Below, piece by piece: positions 15,324 through 22,392 of a stretch of DNA of 64,000 nucleotides. Source of the DNA: Escherichia sp. E4742. GTDB lineage: Bacteria; Pseudomonadota; Gammaproteobacteria; Enterobacterales; Enterobacteriaceae. The notes beneath the pieces were generated by a model, which was given only the letters and a program-made list of their open reading frames with translations, was not told where the DNA came from and made no database searches. The stretch is from contig NZ_CP040443.1 in NCBI RefSeq assembly GCF_005843885.1, forward strand, positions 62,001 through 126,000. The letters run 5' to 3'. Position numbers and translations under genes: made by a program. Position 1 is the stretch's first letter; the number at the start of each line of letters is the position of its first letter.

Positions 15324-15735
15324 TATTAGCGTCCTGCATCATGAGAAAGACAATCATGGCGGCGCGGAGAGGCGATTCGCCACAGAAGCAGTAGCCAGGA
15401 ATATTTTCCCATTCCCAACAACCTTCCTCTAAATCACCTCCTGACCATGCGCACCATTCTTTTTCCGCTGTCATCCACATAGTGCTGATTTTGCTTTCAG
15501 TGATAATTGGCCACGCGTATTCAGGATTATTGCAAGGATTGAAGCAATTCCCGTTTGAAGAACGGAAGCCATTAATATCCCTTTTTTGCGTCTGCCAAAT
15601 AGGACCTCTTTCGTCAGTGGGGATCTCAGAATCGAAGTCTGCTTCGTCATCAGGTATGAAGAAATGCTCCTCCATATCTAAAGCCTCACATACTCGTCTG
15701 TTAATTTCAAAATCACTTAACTGTGAATAATCCAT
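15316..15735 (-). CDS. ninX: NinX-family (DUF2591-like) phage protein
   Basis: 139 residues from the Met at 15735 (MDYSQLSDFEINRRVCEAL); longer starts at 15741 and 15765 are possible. The N-terminus and the DYCNNPEYAWPII-like segment (here FNPCNNPEYAWPII) fit the P22-type NinX family. It is acidic and tryptophan-rich in the middle (WSGGDLEEGCWEWEN). Function unknown. It replaces the lambda ninC-D region at this place. Confidence 0.8.
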   Translation of the reverse strand: MDYSQLSDFEINRRVCEALDMEEHFFIPDDEADFDSEIPTDERGPIWQTQKRDINGFRSSNGNCFNPCNNPEYAWPIITESKISTMWMTAEKEWCAWSGGDLEEGCWEWENIPGYCFCGESPLRAAMIVFLMMQDANNA

Positions 15736-15737
15736 TG

Positions 15738-15914
15738 TCATTTCCTCGCACGATGTCTTAGCCACCGGATATCCAACAGGTGAGCCGTGTAGTTGAAGGT
15801 TTTTACGTCAGATTCTTTTGGGATTGGCTTGCGTTTATTTCTGGAGCGTTTCGTTGGAAGGTATTTGCAGTTTTCACAGATTATGTCGGTGATACTTCGT
15901 CGCTGTCGTCTCAT
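15738..15914 (-). CDS. ninE: NinE
   Basis: 58 residues from the Met at 15914, MRRQRRSITDIICENCKYL. It is very basic, with the C-terminal YTAHLLDIRWLRHRARK corresponding to the lambda NinE end. It overlaps the ninB stop by four bases. A longer frame to 15959 lies inside ninB and is not needed. Function unknown. Confidence 0.85.
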   Translation of the reverse strand: MRRQRRSITDIICENCKYLPTKRSRNKRKPIPKESDVKTFNYTAHLLDIRWLRHRARK

Positions 15915-16321
15915 TCGTACCTCCTGTCGGTAAATCTGACGCCCTGACCAATAGCCCATGCTGTCGTGTACTCAATCAGACTTGCCATACGCTTCACACT
16001 CATCTGCGCGCTACTTTCGCGAATGTTGACGTATTCGCCTTCAAGGCCGGGCAAAACATCAGCTTCCTGCTTTGTTGCCACTGCATGACCGCTAATCAAC
16101 AAAACCTTCCATTGTTCTGGTTTTAACCACTTATCGCACCATTGAACCTGACGTGCGATATCCGCCAGCATCGCGTGAAATTTTGCGTTCTGGTCAAGGT
16201 TGCGCTTGTAGTCAGTAATGCGGATGGTGACTGGCTTGTCTTTATCGAGTGGTGTTGCGAGGATGGCATTTATTGCAGCTTGCTGTTGTTGTTTAGTTCG
16301 GAGGAAGATTGTTTGCTTCAT
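15911..16321 (-). CDS. ninB: NinB recombination protein
   Basis: 136 residues. The pattern NLDQNAKFHAMLADIARQVQW...KPEQWKVLLISGH and the C-terminal SVKRMASLIEYTTAWAIGQGVRF are those of NinB (lambda Orf), a recombination mediator that binds single-stranded DNA and SSB. It is slightly shorter than lambda's 146 residues. Standard first gene of the nin block here. Confidence 0.93.
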   Translation of the reverse strand: MKQTIFLRTKQQQQAAINAILATPLDKDKPVTIRITDYKRNLDQNAKFHAMLADIARQVQWCDKWLKPEQWKVLLISGHAVATKQEADVLPGLEGEYVNIRESSAQMSVKRMASLIEYTTAWAIGQGVRFTDRRYE

Positions 16322-16655
16322 CGAAATTCTTCTCTTTAATTCCAGCGGCTCTGATAGCTTTCATTACTGCAATTACCGTTTTGTCTCTCCCATCCTCATA
16401 ACCCATCGCATAAGCACCTTCTTCACCATCTTTCCAAAAGTCGTCATTCGATTCGGGCCAGTCAATATCCAGTTCAATAGCTGCTCGCGATGCCTGCCAC
16501 GTTTGCCAGTGGCCTTGAACATCGTCCATCACGTATTGACCACCAATATCACCACTGCCAATTTCATGGTGATTTTCAGGGTAACGGATAAGGTCTGAGG
16601 ATTCGCCTCCACGTCGCAACCAACTTTCTTCAAACTGCTTTCTTGATTCGTCCAT
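16293..16655 (-). CDS. nin-region protein of unknown function
   Basis: 120 residues, acidic. The N-terminus (MDESRKQFEESWL) resembles the 'FE-W' start seen in many lambdoid accessory proteins, and the middle has WQTWQASRAAIELDIDWPE. It overlaps ninB by 29 bases and belongs to the replication/nin transcript. I do not recognise a domain with a known activity. Confidence 0.65.
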   Translation of the reverse strand: MDESRKQFEESWLRRGGESSDLIRYPENHHEIGSGDIGGQYVMDDVQGHWQTWQASRAAIELDIDWPESNDDFWKDGEEGAYAMGYEDGRDKTVIAVMKAIRAAGIKEKNFDEANNLPPN

Positions 16656-16672
16656 CGATACTTACCCTCAGT

Positions 16673-16879
16673 TCAACTCACAAAACGCCACGCCATTTTT
16701 GCTACAGCGACAGGCATAACACCGATAATCACCCACAGGAAAATGCTACCGAAAAGCACACCCACCAGGTCTTTACCTTCGCCTACCAACCGGACAAAAC
16801 TGCTGGCAACAACAATGAACGTCGCCACCATCCACATAGCACCGAGAATCCTCAATGCAGAGAAAATTAACTCAGCCAC
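16673..16879 (-). CDS. small inner-membrane protein
   Basis: 68 residues with two clear hydrophobic segments: residues 3-31 (LIFSALRILGAMWMVATFIVVASSF) and 42-62 (LFGSIFLWVIIGVMPVAVA). No signal cleavage site. Found in the nin region behind the helicase. Function unknown; small membrane proteins at this place are known from P22-like phages, but I cannot name this one. Confidence 0.65.
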   Translation of the reverse strand: MAELIFSALRILGAMWMVATFIVVASSFVRLVGEGKDLVGVLFGSIFLWVIIGVMPVAVAKMAWRFVS

Positions 16880-16882
16880 GAT

Positions 16883-16957
16883 TTACCCTCCCCCCCAAAT
16901 AAAAAGGCCTGCGATTACCAGCAGGCCTGTTATTAGCTCAGTGATGTAGATGGTCAT
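16883..16957 (-). CDS. 24-residue hydrophobic peptide overlapping a terminator hairpin
   Basis: The frame from ATG at 16957 to TAA at 16883 reads MTIYITELITGLLVIAGLF and ends IWGGG, a single membrane segment. Its ATG overlaps the helicase stop as ATGA. The same bases form AGGCCTGC-TGGTAATC-GCAGGCCT followed by a T-rich tract (about 16902-16927), so the coding sequence and an intrinsic terminator share DNA. It is too short for normal gene finding; the coupled start and the membrane character favour a real peptide. Confidence 0.5.
   Translation of the reverse strand: MTIYITELITGLLVIAGLFIWGGG
16902..16927 (-). terminator. hairpin with U-tract after the helicase gene
   Basis: Minus strand AGGCCTGC and GCAGGCCT form an 8-bp stem with an 8-base loop, followed by TTTTTATTT. 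It would end unmodified transcripts between the replication genes and the nin block; N-modified polymerase reads through. It lies inside the 24-residue peptide frame. Confidence 0.65.
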
Positions 16958-18330
16958 ACGTCAGCCCCTTGTGCATATCGTCTGCCACGCGCAGCAGGTG
17001 CATTTGATGCTGTGCAAATCTGTCTGGCTTCATCCTGGTCACATGCAACAAAGTGTCCGTTGCAGAACCGCTGGTAAACCGTACCAAGTGAGCCAAAACG
17101 GTTTTTCGTCACGATGATTTCAGCAAATGGCGCGGCGCTACTGTTCTCGTCATATACCGCTTCCCGATAGAGCATGATGATTGAGTCTGCGTCCTGCTCA
17201 ATGCTTCCTGAATCACGCAAATCTGCGTTTGTCGGACGTTTGTTTGGTCGCTTCTCAACATCGCGCGAAAGCTGACTCAGGGAGATAACCGGTGTTTTCA
17301 GGTCTTTCGCCATCGCCTTCAGGCTTCCGGAGATGTGAGCAATTGCGAGGTCGTTGCGGTCTGCTTTCGGCTTCTCAATCAGGCCAAGATAATCCGCCAT
17401 GATGAGTGACAGGTTTGGATTTTCCTGTTTGTGCCGCTCTGCGATTGAGCGAATTTCTTCGACCGATAACCGCGAGGCATCGACTACCCATACATCCAAA
17501 TCTGCAAGCTGACTCATGCCGTTAGCAACACGCGCCCAGCCTTCGTCATCCATCGATGCAGGATTTCGCAGCACGCTAACCGACATCCTCCCGGCGTTGG
17601 CAATACTTCGCTCTGCAATCTGCAATGCGCTCATTTCCATTGAGAAAATCAATACTCCGCGCCGGACGTCAGAACCAGGAATAACACGACTTGCAACGCC
17701 TTCGGCAATCTTCAGCGCCAGTTCGGTTTTCCCCATACCAGGACGAGCGGCGATAATCACCAGGTCTTCTGCGTTCATCCCTCCGGTGATGGCGTCAAGT
17801 TCTTCGATTCCGGTCTTCAGGGTATCTGACTCTTCTCCGTTCCTCAGACGCCTGTCAAGCGTGTCAGTGTAGTCAGTGATGATTTCCCCTAACCGTACAG
17901 GTTTAACCTCGTCACGGGGCTTTCTGATGGCTGAAAGACGCTTTACAAACTCATCCATCGCCTGACTCGATGCGTCGATGGTTCCGCTCTGAATTGGTTC
18001 ACGCATTTCATCCATGATTTCCAGCACCAGACGGCGGTGATAGTTATCCGCGACCATTCCGGCATATCCCTTCAGGTTTGCGGCACTCGGGCAGTTTTTG
18101 CTGGTCATCAGGATTGACGTGAAATGCTCCTCTCCGCACGCCTCGGCAACCATCAGCGCGTCGATTAGGTTTCTGTTTCGCGCCTGCTTCCGGATAACCT
18201 CGAAGGCTTTCCGGTAGAGCGGAATTGAAAACGCTTCCGGCTCAAGCGTTGCCAGAACGTCACTGGCAGTTGGTGTTAATCCACCAATCAGCAGGCCACC
18301 GATAACGCTCGCTTCGATATCCTGTTTCAT
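16954..18330 (-). CDS. replicative DNA helicase, DnaB type (P22 gp12-like)
   Basis: 458 residues, the length of P22 gp12. The N-terminal DnaB domain (about 1-110) is followed by the RecA-like domain with Walker A ARPGMGKTE (195-203), Walker B LIMADYLG (about 315-323) and the SLSQLSRDVEKRPNKRPTNADLRDSGSIEQDAD stretch with the DnaB arginine finger region. It unwinds the phage fork; phages with their own DnaB homologue do not need the lambda P loader. It overlaps the initiator gene by four bases. Confidence 0.95.
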   Translation of the reverse strand: MKQDIEASVIGGLLIGGLTPTASDVLATLEPEAFSIPLYRKAFEVIRKQARNRNLIDALMVAEACGEEHFTSILMTSKNCPSAANLKGYAGMVADNYHRRLVLEIMDEMREPIQSGTIDASSQAMDEFVKRLSAIRKPRDEVKPVRLGEIITDYTDTLDRRLRNGEESDTLKTGIEELDAITGGMNAEDLVIIAARPGMGKTELALKIAEGVASRVIPGSDVRRGVLIFSMEMSALQIAERSIANAGRMSVSVLRNPASMDDEGWARVANGMSQLADLDVWVVDASRLSVEEIRSIAERHKQENPNLSLIMADYLGLIEKPKADRNDLAIAHISGSLKAMAKDLKTPVISLSQLSRDVEKRPNKRPTNADLRDSGSIEQDADSIIMLYREAVYDENSSAAPFAEIIVTKNRFGSLGTVYQRFCNGHFVACDQDEARQICTASNAPAARGRRYAQGADV

Positions 18331-19274
18331 GCAATCCCCCTGTCTGCAAACTTTCCTTCCCGTACTCCCGTTAACGAATCTTCCCTCAGCAGGTAATCAA
18401 AATCTGCCGTCCAGCCCGTGTCGTTGTCTCCGAAGTAAAACGGCTTTGCCTGATGCACAAACGCCCTGACATACGCTCTGAAACCGTCCACATTTGGCGT
18501 TTTCAGTTGCGGGATGATTTTCTTCAGGCGGCGTTTGCGTTTCTCGTTGACCGCAACAGCGTGTGGCAGTCTGTCACCGACTTCGGTGTTGTAGGCGTTC
18601 AGGAAGGATTCGTAGTCGATTCGTTCTGCCTTGCGACGTTCAGGTTTAACCTGCCCATCGCCTCCCCCATTGGGGGGTAGGGGGGTATTATTTATATTCT
18701 TGTTAATACCTTCTTGTTCATGATGTGCGGTTGTTTGTGCGGCTCCATGTGCGCTTTCATGTGCGGCATGTGCCCTGAAAGCCGCGCCATTACTGGCTTC
18801 GTCATGTGCGGCTTCATGTGCGGTTGTTTGTGCGGCTTCATGTGCGGGTGAATCGTCCATTTTTTGAGCATATTCATGGTAATTTGTGATGGTGATCACA
18901 CGACCTTTTTGCTTCTCTCCATCAATGGAGATCATCCCCTCTTTCACAAAAACCTGAAGCATCCGCTCAACCTGATCACGGCTTGCTGGCTTGCCATGCC
19001 TGTCGCATAACTGAAGACCTAAATCAGCTGCTGTCACAACCAGTTGACCGGGTTGCAGATGCCATTCATGACCTTTGAAATTCGCTTTGTATGGCTTTCT
19101 GGCGGCATTCAGGAGAAGGTTTTCCCACAGGGTGCGAAGATAAACATCTTTCGCCCATGACTGTTTCAGAATGCTCCGGTACAACGGAATGTAACCAGTT
19201 TTCTGGTTCTCCATCCTGTTGCTCCTGCGCTCGTGTGCGGCGCTGAAATCGTAGATTTTTGCTGTATTGCTCAT
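18327..19274 (-). CDS. replication initiator protein (lambda O / P22 gp18-like)
   Basis: 315 residues. Residues 20-150 form a winged-helix DNA-binding region (GYIPLYRSILKQSW, LQPGQLVVTAADLGLQL). Residues 155-200 are a His/Ala/Glu/Thr repeat (AHEAAQTTAHEAAH) which is simply the translation of the origin iterons. The C-terminal part (YESFLNAYNTEVGDRLPHA...WTADFDYLLRE) contacts the helicase. It should bind the iterons within its own gene and recruit the DnaB-type helicase encoded just downstream. Confidence 0.92.
   Translation of the reverse strand: MSNTAKIYDFSAAHERRSNRMENQKTGYIPLYRSILKQSWAKDVYLRTLWENLLLNAARKPYKANFKGHEWHLQPGQLVVTAADLGLQLCDRHGKPASRDQVERMLQVFVKEGMISIDGEKQKGRVITITNYHEYAQKMDDSPAHEAAQTTAHEAAHDEASNGAAFRAHAAHESAHGAAQTTAHHEQEGINKNINNTPLPPNGGGDGQVKPERRKAERIDYESFLNAYNTEVGDRLPHAVAVNEKRKRRLKKIIPQLKTPNVDGFRAYVRAFVHQAKPFYFGDNDTGWTADFDYLLREDSLTGVREGKFADRGIA
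18724..18847. repeat. replication origin iterons inside the initiator gene
   Basis: On the + strand TGTGCGG occurs at 18724, 18736, 18760, 18805, 18817, 18829 and 18841, with near copies TGTGCGC at 18748 and TGTGCCC at 18769. Spacing is 12 bases within 18724-18760 and within 18805-18841, so there are two phased groups of four plus one odd copy. As in lambda ori, the iterons sit within the initiator gene. The unit differs from the lambda iteron. Confidence 0.88.
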
Positions 19275-19276
19275 AA

Positions 19277-19549
19277 CTACCTGCCTTGACGAAAGACCTT
19301 AAGAACATCGTTAAACTGACTTACGGATATGTCTTCTTTGAGAAGCTTTTCCAGAAATGCGTTTGGAATGAACGTATATCCCTCCTCTTTTGGTAGAGAC
19401 GGGAGCAACGCCCTCGCCTCAGCCTTCAGAAGCTCAGTTCTGGCAACTTTCACAAAAGAGATTTGAGTTCTTTCATCAATGGAACGAAGGAAGCGCAAAC
19501 GCTTAGCTTCTTTGTGTGTATCAGGTGGATTAAAGCCTTTGTTTCGCAT
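19277..19549 (-). CDS. phage protein between cII and the initiator, unknown function
   Basis: 90 residues from the Met at 19549 (MRNKGFNPPDTHKEAKRLRF); the frame opens further upstream but the preceding bases belong to the cII-side leader. It is basic in the N-terminal half and helical throughout, without a membrane segment. Such genes occur between cII and O-like genes in several lambdoid phages. No function is known to me. Confidence 0.65.
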   Translation of the reverse strand: MRNKGFNPPDTHKEAKRLRFLRSIDERTQISFVKVARTELLKAEARALLPSLPKEEGYTFIPNAFLEKLLKEDISVSQFNDVLKVFRQGR

Positions 19550-19571
19550 ATAATTACCTCGTTGGATGTTG

Positions 19572-19868
19572 TTAAAATTCCATTTGTATTTGATCAGAAC
19601 GCTCGGTTGCCGCCGGGCGTTTTTTATTGGTGAGTCCATCCAATGCATACTTAAAAGCCCTGCTAATCGGACTGATGTCTGATGCCATTCCAAAAGCACA
19701 CAAGACCGAAGCAATAAATCTCCAGTCCGTTCTGCTTATCTTCGATTCATGACAGCCAATCATCTTTGCCAGACCGCGCTGGGTAAGCGTTGACAGGTTG
19801 ATGAGTAAATCTGTTTCTGCGCGATCAACGTCGCGCTGTGATAGTTTGCTGCAGCTTGTTTGTTCCAT
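19572..19868 (-). CDS. cII: CII transcriptional activator
   Basis: 98 residues. A helix-turn-helix (TQRGLAKMIGCHESKISRTDWRFIAS) is followed by a C-terminal degradation-prone tail LTNKKRPAATERSDQIQMEF that I recognise as the lambda/21-type CII end. CII activates pRE, pI and paQ and decides for lysogeny; CIII (encoded at 23854) protects it from FtsH. Its binding half-sites overlap its own 5' end at pRE. Confidence 0.92.
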   Translation of the reverse strand: MEQTSCSKLSQRDVDRAETDLLINLSTLTQRGLAKMIGCHESKISRTDWRFIASVLCAFGMASDISPISRAFKYALDGLTNKKRPAATERSDQIQMEF

Positions 19869-19878
19869 TTCTTACTAT
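19846..19878 (+). promoter_or_regulatory. pRE promoter with CII half-sites
   Basis: On + strand TTGC (19846-19849), six bases, TTGT (19856-19859), then 13 bases to TACTAT (19873-19878). Lambda pRE has TTGC-N6-TTGC with the same 13-base distance to its -10 AAGTAT, and the sequence between is similar. It would drive cI from a transcript antisense to cro. Confidence 0.75.
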
Positions 19879-19932
19879 TTCCATAGGTAAATAATCACTA
19901 ATACCCATCTTTCGATGAGCGCTTAATTAGTT

Positions 19933-19967
19933 ACCGCGTTGTCGGCGGTGCAGATTGATAAAGAGCG
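19933..19967 (-). promoter_or_regulatory. nutR: boxA CGCTCTTTA and P22-type boxB
   Basis: Minus strand: CGCTCTTTA (19967-19959) followed by ACCGCCGACAACGCGGT (19949-19933), a hairpin with GACAA loop that equals the P22 nutR boxB as I remember it. It lies between cro and cII. It matches the P22-type arginine-rich end of the N protein encoded at 22393. Confidence 0.9.
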
Positions 19968-19974
19968 GTGTTAC

Positions 19975-20202
19975 TTATGCAGCCAGAAGGTTCTTTTTGC
20001 TTATTTCAAGCATTTCGCTTGCTTGATATTTGCCACCAGAAATCTCTTCGATTTTTGATGCGTATTTAGTTTTCCCAAAAAACTCAGTCTTAGGGAGGAA
20101 GCCGTTTTTGAGCCACTTATAGACAGCCCTTTCGCTAACTCCACAAGCCTTCGCAACTTCAGGGATGCCGACACCTTTAATCGGCTCATCAAGATTTTGC
20201 AT
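19975..20202 (-). CDS. cro: Cro repressor
   Basis: 75 residues from the Met at 20202, MQNLDEPIKGVGIPEVAKAC. A helix-turn-helix (IPEVAKACGVSERAVYKWLKNG) is followed by a short beta region and a helical end. It is the first gene from pR, divergent from cI, so it is Cro by position and size. The sequence group looks like the HK022/N15-type or YdaS-like Cro rather than lambda Cro. The longer frame to 20235 would start inside OR1 and is rejected. Confidence 0.85.
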   Translation of the reverse strand: MQNLDEPIKGVGIPEVAKACGVSERAVYKWLKNGFLPKTEFFGKTKYASKIEEISGGKYQASEMLEISKKNLLAA

Positions 20203-20217
20203 AGGAATATCCTTTTT

Positions 20218-20279
20218 CGTACTTTCAGTACGCATTATGATTGAACTGAAAGTTTTTGCAAGTGCTTTAGTATCGTACT
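20218..20279. promoter_or_regulatory. OR operators and pR/pRM promoters
   Basis: Three palindromes with a 3-base centre lie between cro and cI: CGTACTTTCAGTACG (20218-20232), AACTGAAAGTT (20244-20254) and AGTATCGTACT (20269-20279), with centres 24 and 25 bases apart. pR on the minus strand has TTGCAA (20261-20256), 16 bases, CATAAT (20239-20234), so OR1 lies at its start and OR2 within its spacer. OR3 touches the cI start, fitting Cro repression of cI. Confidence 0.8.
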
Positions 20280-20280
20280 C

Positions 20281-20988
20281 ATGGTTCAGAATGAAAAAGT
20301 GCGCAAAGAATTCGCCCAGCGGCTAGCGCAAGCCTGTAAAGAAGCTGGTCTTGATGAACATGGTAGGGGGATGGCCATAGCCCGTGCCCTTTCTCTTTCG
20401 TCCAAAGGCGTTAGCAAATGGTTTAATGCTGAGTCTTTACCGCGTCAGGAAAAAATGAATGCGCTTGCGAAATTTCTAAACGTTGATGTTGTTTGGCTTC
20501 AGCACGGCACTTCGTTAAATGGAGCGAATGATGAAGATACTCTTTCATTTGTTGGCAAATTAAAAAAAGGGTTAGTGCGCGTGGTTGGTGAGGCAATTCT
20601 TGGTGTTGATGGTGCCATCGAGATGACCGAAGAGCGCGATGGGTGGCTCAAAATTTATAGCGATGATCCTGATGCCTTTGGTCTTCGTGTGAAAGGAGAC
20701 AGCATGTGGCCCAGAATAAAATCAGGAGAATATGTACTCATTGAGCCTAACACCAAAGTATTCCCGGGTGATGAGGTGTTTGTCAGAACCATCGAAGGAC
20801 ACAACATGATCAAGGTTCTTGGCTATGACAGAGATGGAGAATACCAATTTACAAGCATCAACCAGGACCACAGACCAATAACGTTGCCTTATCATCAAGT
20901 AGCCAAAGTGGAGTATGTGGCTGGTATTCTGAAGCAATCTCGCCATCTGGATGACATCGAGGCAAGGGAGTGGCTGAGAGATTCCTGA
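20281..20988 (+). CDS. cI: CI repressor (S24 autopeptidase family), HK022-like
   Basis: 235 residues. N-terminal helix-turn-helix (GMAIARALSLSSKGVSKWFNAESLP), then a C-terminal S24 domain with Ser141 in KGDSMWPRI and Lys178 in NMIKVLGY, 37 residues apart as in LexA. At the self-cleavage position the bond appears to be Val102-Gly103 (VRVVGEAILG) instead of the usual Ala-Gly or Cys-Gly. The ATG is two bases from OR3 and the RBS is poor, as is usual for a pRM leaderless-type message. It keeps the prophage silent. Confidence 0.93.
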   Translation: MVQNEKVRKEFAQRLAQACKEAGLDEHGRGMAIARALSLSSKGVSKWFNAESLPRQEKMNALAKFLNVDVVWLQHGTSLNGANDEDTLSFVGKLKKGLVRVVGEAILGVDGAIEMTEERDGWLKIYSDDPDAFGLRVKGDSMWPRIKSGEYVLIEPNTKVFPGDEVFVRTIEGHNMIKVLGYDRDGEYQFTSINQDHRPITLPYHQVAKVEYVAGILKQSRHLDDIEAREWLRDS

Positions 20989-21094
20989 CATCAAAGTCAT
21001 AGAGTGAGTTTTCTAGTTAGAAATAGTGGTCAATGGGTACGCGTAGGTAAACCGTTTAAACATAATAAACAAGCCATATAAGATGAAATAAATC

Positions 21095-21472
21095 ATGAGC
21101 GATAAAGAGTTTAAAGTACTTAATTTTGATGACTTTGCTCATTATTTGAGCACATTGAACGGCGAACAAATTTGTCCAATGTGTATGGAAGAGTCATGGA
21201 CGCTTTTCACCCCAAACAAGCTTCCTCCAGAAGACGAGGATAGGTATGTAATAAGTTCTATCCCAGGATCACTTATTTCAAGTAAAAGACCTGAAAAATC
21301 AAATCTCTTCTTCAGAAGTTACAACAACGATGTCCTCCTGATGCAATGCAGAAATTGTGGATACATGGCATTTTTTAATTATAAAAAAGTCCAAGAAAAC
21401 CTTGAGTCAGGGGATTATATAAAAAAAGAAGATATAGATATGGTGGATGAAAATGACAAATCAGAAGACTGA
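21095..21472 (+). CDS. zinc-ribbon protein in the rex position, unknown function
   Basis: 125 residues, acidic, with two Cys pairs: CPMC (27-30) and CRNC at about 87-90 (LLMQCRNCGYMAFFNY), which should bind one zinc. No signal or membrane segment. It follows cI by 106 bases on the same strand, where lambda has rexA, so it is expressed from the prophage with cI. Codon use is AT-rich compared with the structural genes. It overlaps the next gene, so the two are probably a functional pair. I do not recognise the family; a phage-exclusion role is a hypothesis from position. Confidence 0.7.
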   Translation: MSDKEFKVLNFDDFAHYLSTLNGEQICPMCMEESWTLFTPNKLPPEDEDRYVISSIPGSLISSKRPEKSNLFFRSYNNDVLLMQCRNCGYMAFFNYKKVQENLESGDYIKKEDIDMVDENDKSED

Positions 21473-21932
21473 TTTCTTCCGTCCAATGGAGTATGATAAC
21501 AAATATGAGCAATTTGGTGTTATAGAAGCACACAGGAATGGTCGCTCTACTCCGTCATATCAGCCAGGCACCATTGGTAAGGATATCCCGGTTATTATTG
21601 CGCATAAGTTAAGCGATCAACCAGCAGAGGGTGAGTCACAGATGAGCGTAAAATCACTGTCACGTTGGGAGTTTTGGCTAGGGATTTTCACTGCCATTAT
21701 TGGGATATTTTCCATTGTTGTAGGAGCAACGTGGACAATTTCTAATAATATCAATGATAAGATTAATGCATCAAGACAAGAGCTAACTGGGAACATCCAA
21801 TCCAGTCGAGCAGAAATCACGGCAAGAATTGACAGGCTCGAAGATAAGATGGAGTCTAATTTCAAAGAAACATCATCGAGCCTGTTCAAAATACAGGCAA
21901 TTCTAGAAGCAAAATCCGACAAAGAAAAATAA
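21453..21932 (+). CDS. membrane-anchored coiled-coil protein in the rex position
   Basis: 159 residues from the ATG at 21453, which has GGTGG at a good distance; an ATG at 21447 is also in frame. Residues 1-68 are polar, then comes one membrane segment (FWLGIFTAIIGIFSIVVGATWTI), then about 65 residues of coiled coil (INASRQELTGNIQSSRAEI). Its start lies within the end of the zinc-ribbon gene. This soluble-partner plus membrane-partner arrangement resembles rexA-rexB only in layout. Function unknown. Confidence 0.7.
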   Translation: MTNQKTDFFRPMEYDNKYEQFGVIEAHRNGRSTPSYQPGTIGKDIPVIIAHKLSDQPAEGESQMSVKSLSRWEFWLGIFTAIIGIFSIVVGATWTISNNINDKINASRQELTGNIQSSRAEITARIDRLEDKMESNFKETSSSLFKIQAILEAKSDKEK

Positions 21933-21962
21933 GAAAGTCCGGCCTCAGCGCCGGGTTTTCTT
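21933..21962 (+). terminator. terminator of the cI operon
   Basis: CCGGC-CTCAGC-GCCGG followed by GTTTTCTTT, directly after the stop of the coiled-coil gene. It closes the lysogenic transcript of cI and its two companion genes. Confidence 0.75.
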
Positions 21963-22152
21963 TGCCTCACGTTCCCCACACCTAATAACACATTAACCAA
22001 TTGTATTTATTGAAAAATTGATAGATACAACTTGCTAAACCACGAAATTCTGATCCCTGCCGCATAACCTTCATCCGCAACATTTACAAAAATAAATTTC
22101 CTTATATATCAAAATCATATTTCGTAGAGTTAATAAACCACAAAAATTTCGT

Positions 22153-22192
22153 ACCAATAGTTCTTGATAATGTCGAACTATTGGTTCATTAT
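22153..22192 (+). promoter_or_regulatory. pL promoter with long inverted repeat
   Basis: TTGATA (22164-22169), 17 bases and CATTAT (22187-22192) form a good sigma70 promoter pointing to N. An 11-bp perfect inverted repeat, ACCAATAGTTC (22153-22163) and GAACTATTGGT (22175-22185), brackets the -35 and spacer. It does not show the 3-base-centre palindromes of OR, so whether CI binds it is unclear. Confidence 0.7.
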
Positions 22193-22239
22193 TATCGCCA
22201 TCAGCAGGAAGCTGGAAGCCAAACGGAACAGATTGGCAT

Positions 22240-22273
22240 GCTCTTTAACTTCGATGGGGCGCTGACAAAGCGC
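22240..22273 (+). promoter_or_regulatory. nutL: boxA and P22-type boxB
   Basis: GCTCTTTAA (22240-22248) is boxA; GCGCTGACAAAGCGC (22259-22273) is boxB with a 5-bp stem and GACAA loop, the P22 nutL sequence as I remember it. N binds here to make polymerase ignore the following terminators. Confidence 0.9.
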
Positions 22274-22392
22274 AAACAGATACCAAACGAGATGGGTTTG
22301 GCGGTGATGTGAATTGCAGCTGCAACGACAGCAACCAGAAGATCAGCATCTGGCGCATCACCACCAAAGCCATTTCACATGAGGAAAACATC

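Noticed and set aside
18724..18847. Short regular repeats that might be a CRISPR array
   Set aside because: Units are 7 bases at 12-base spacing inside the initiator gene; there are no spacers and no cas genes. They are origin iterons.
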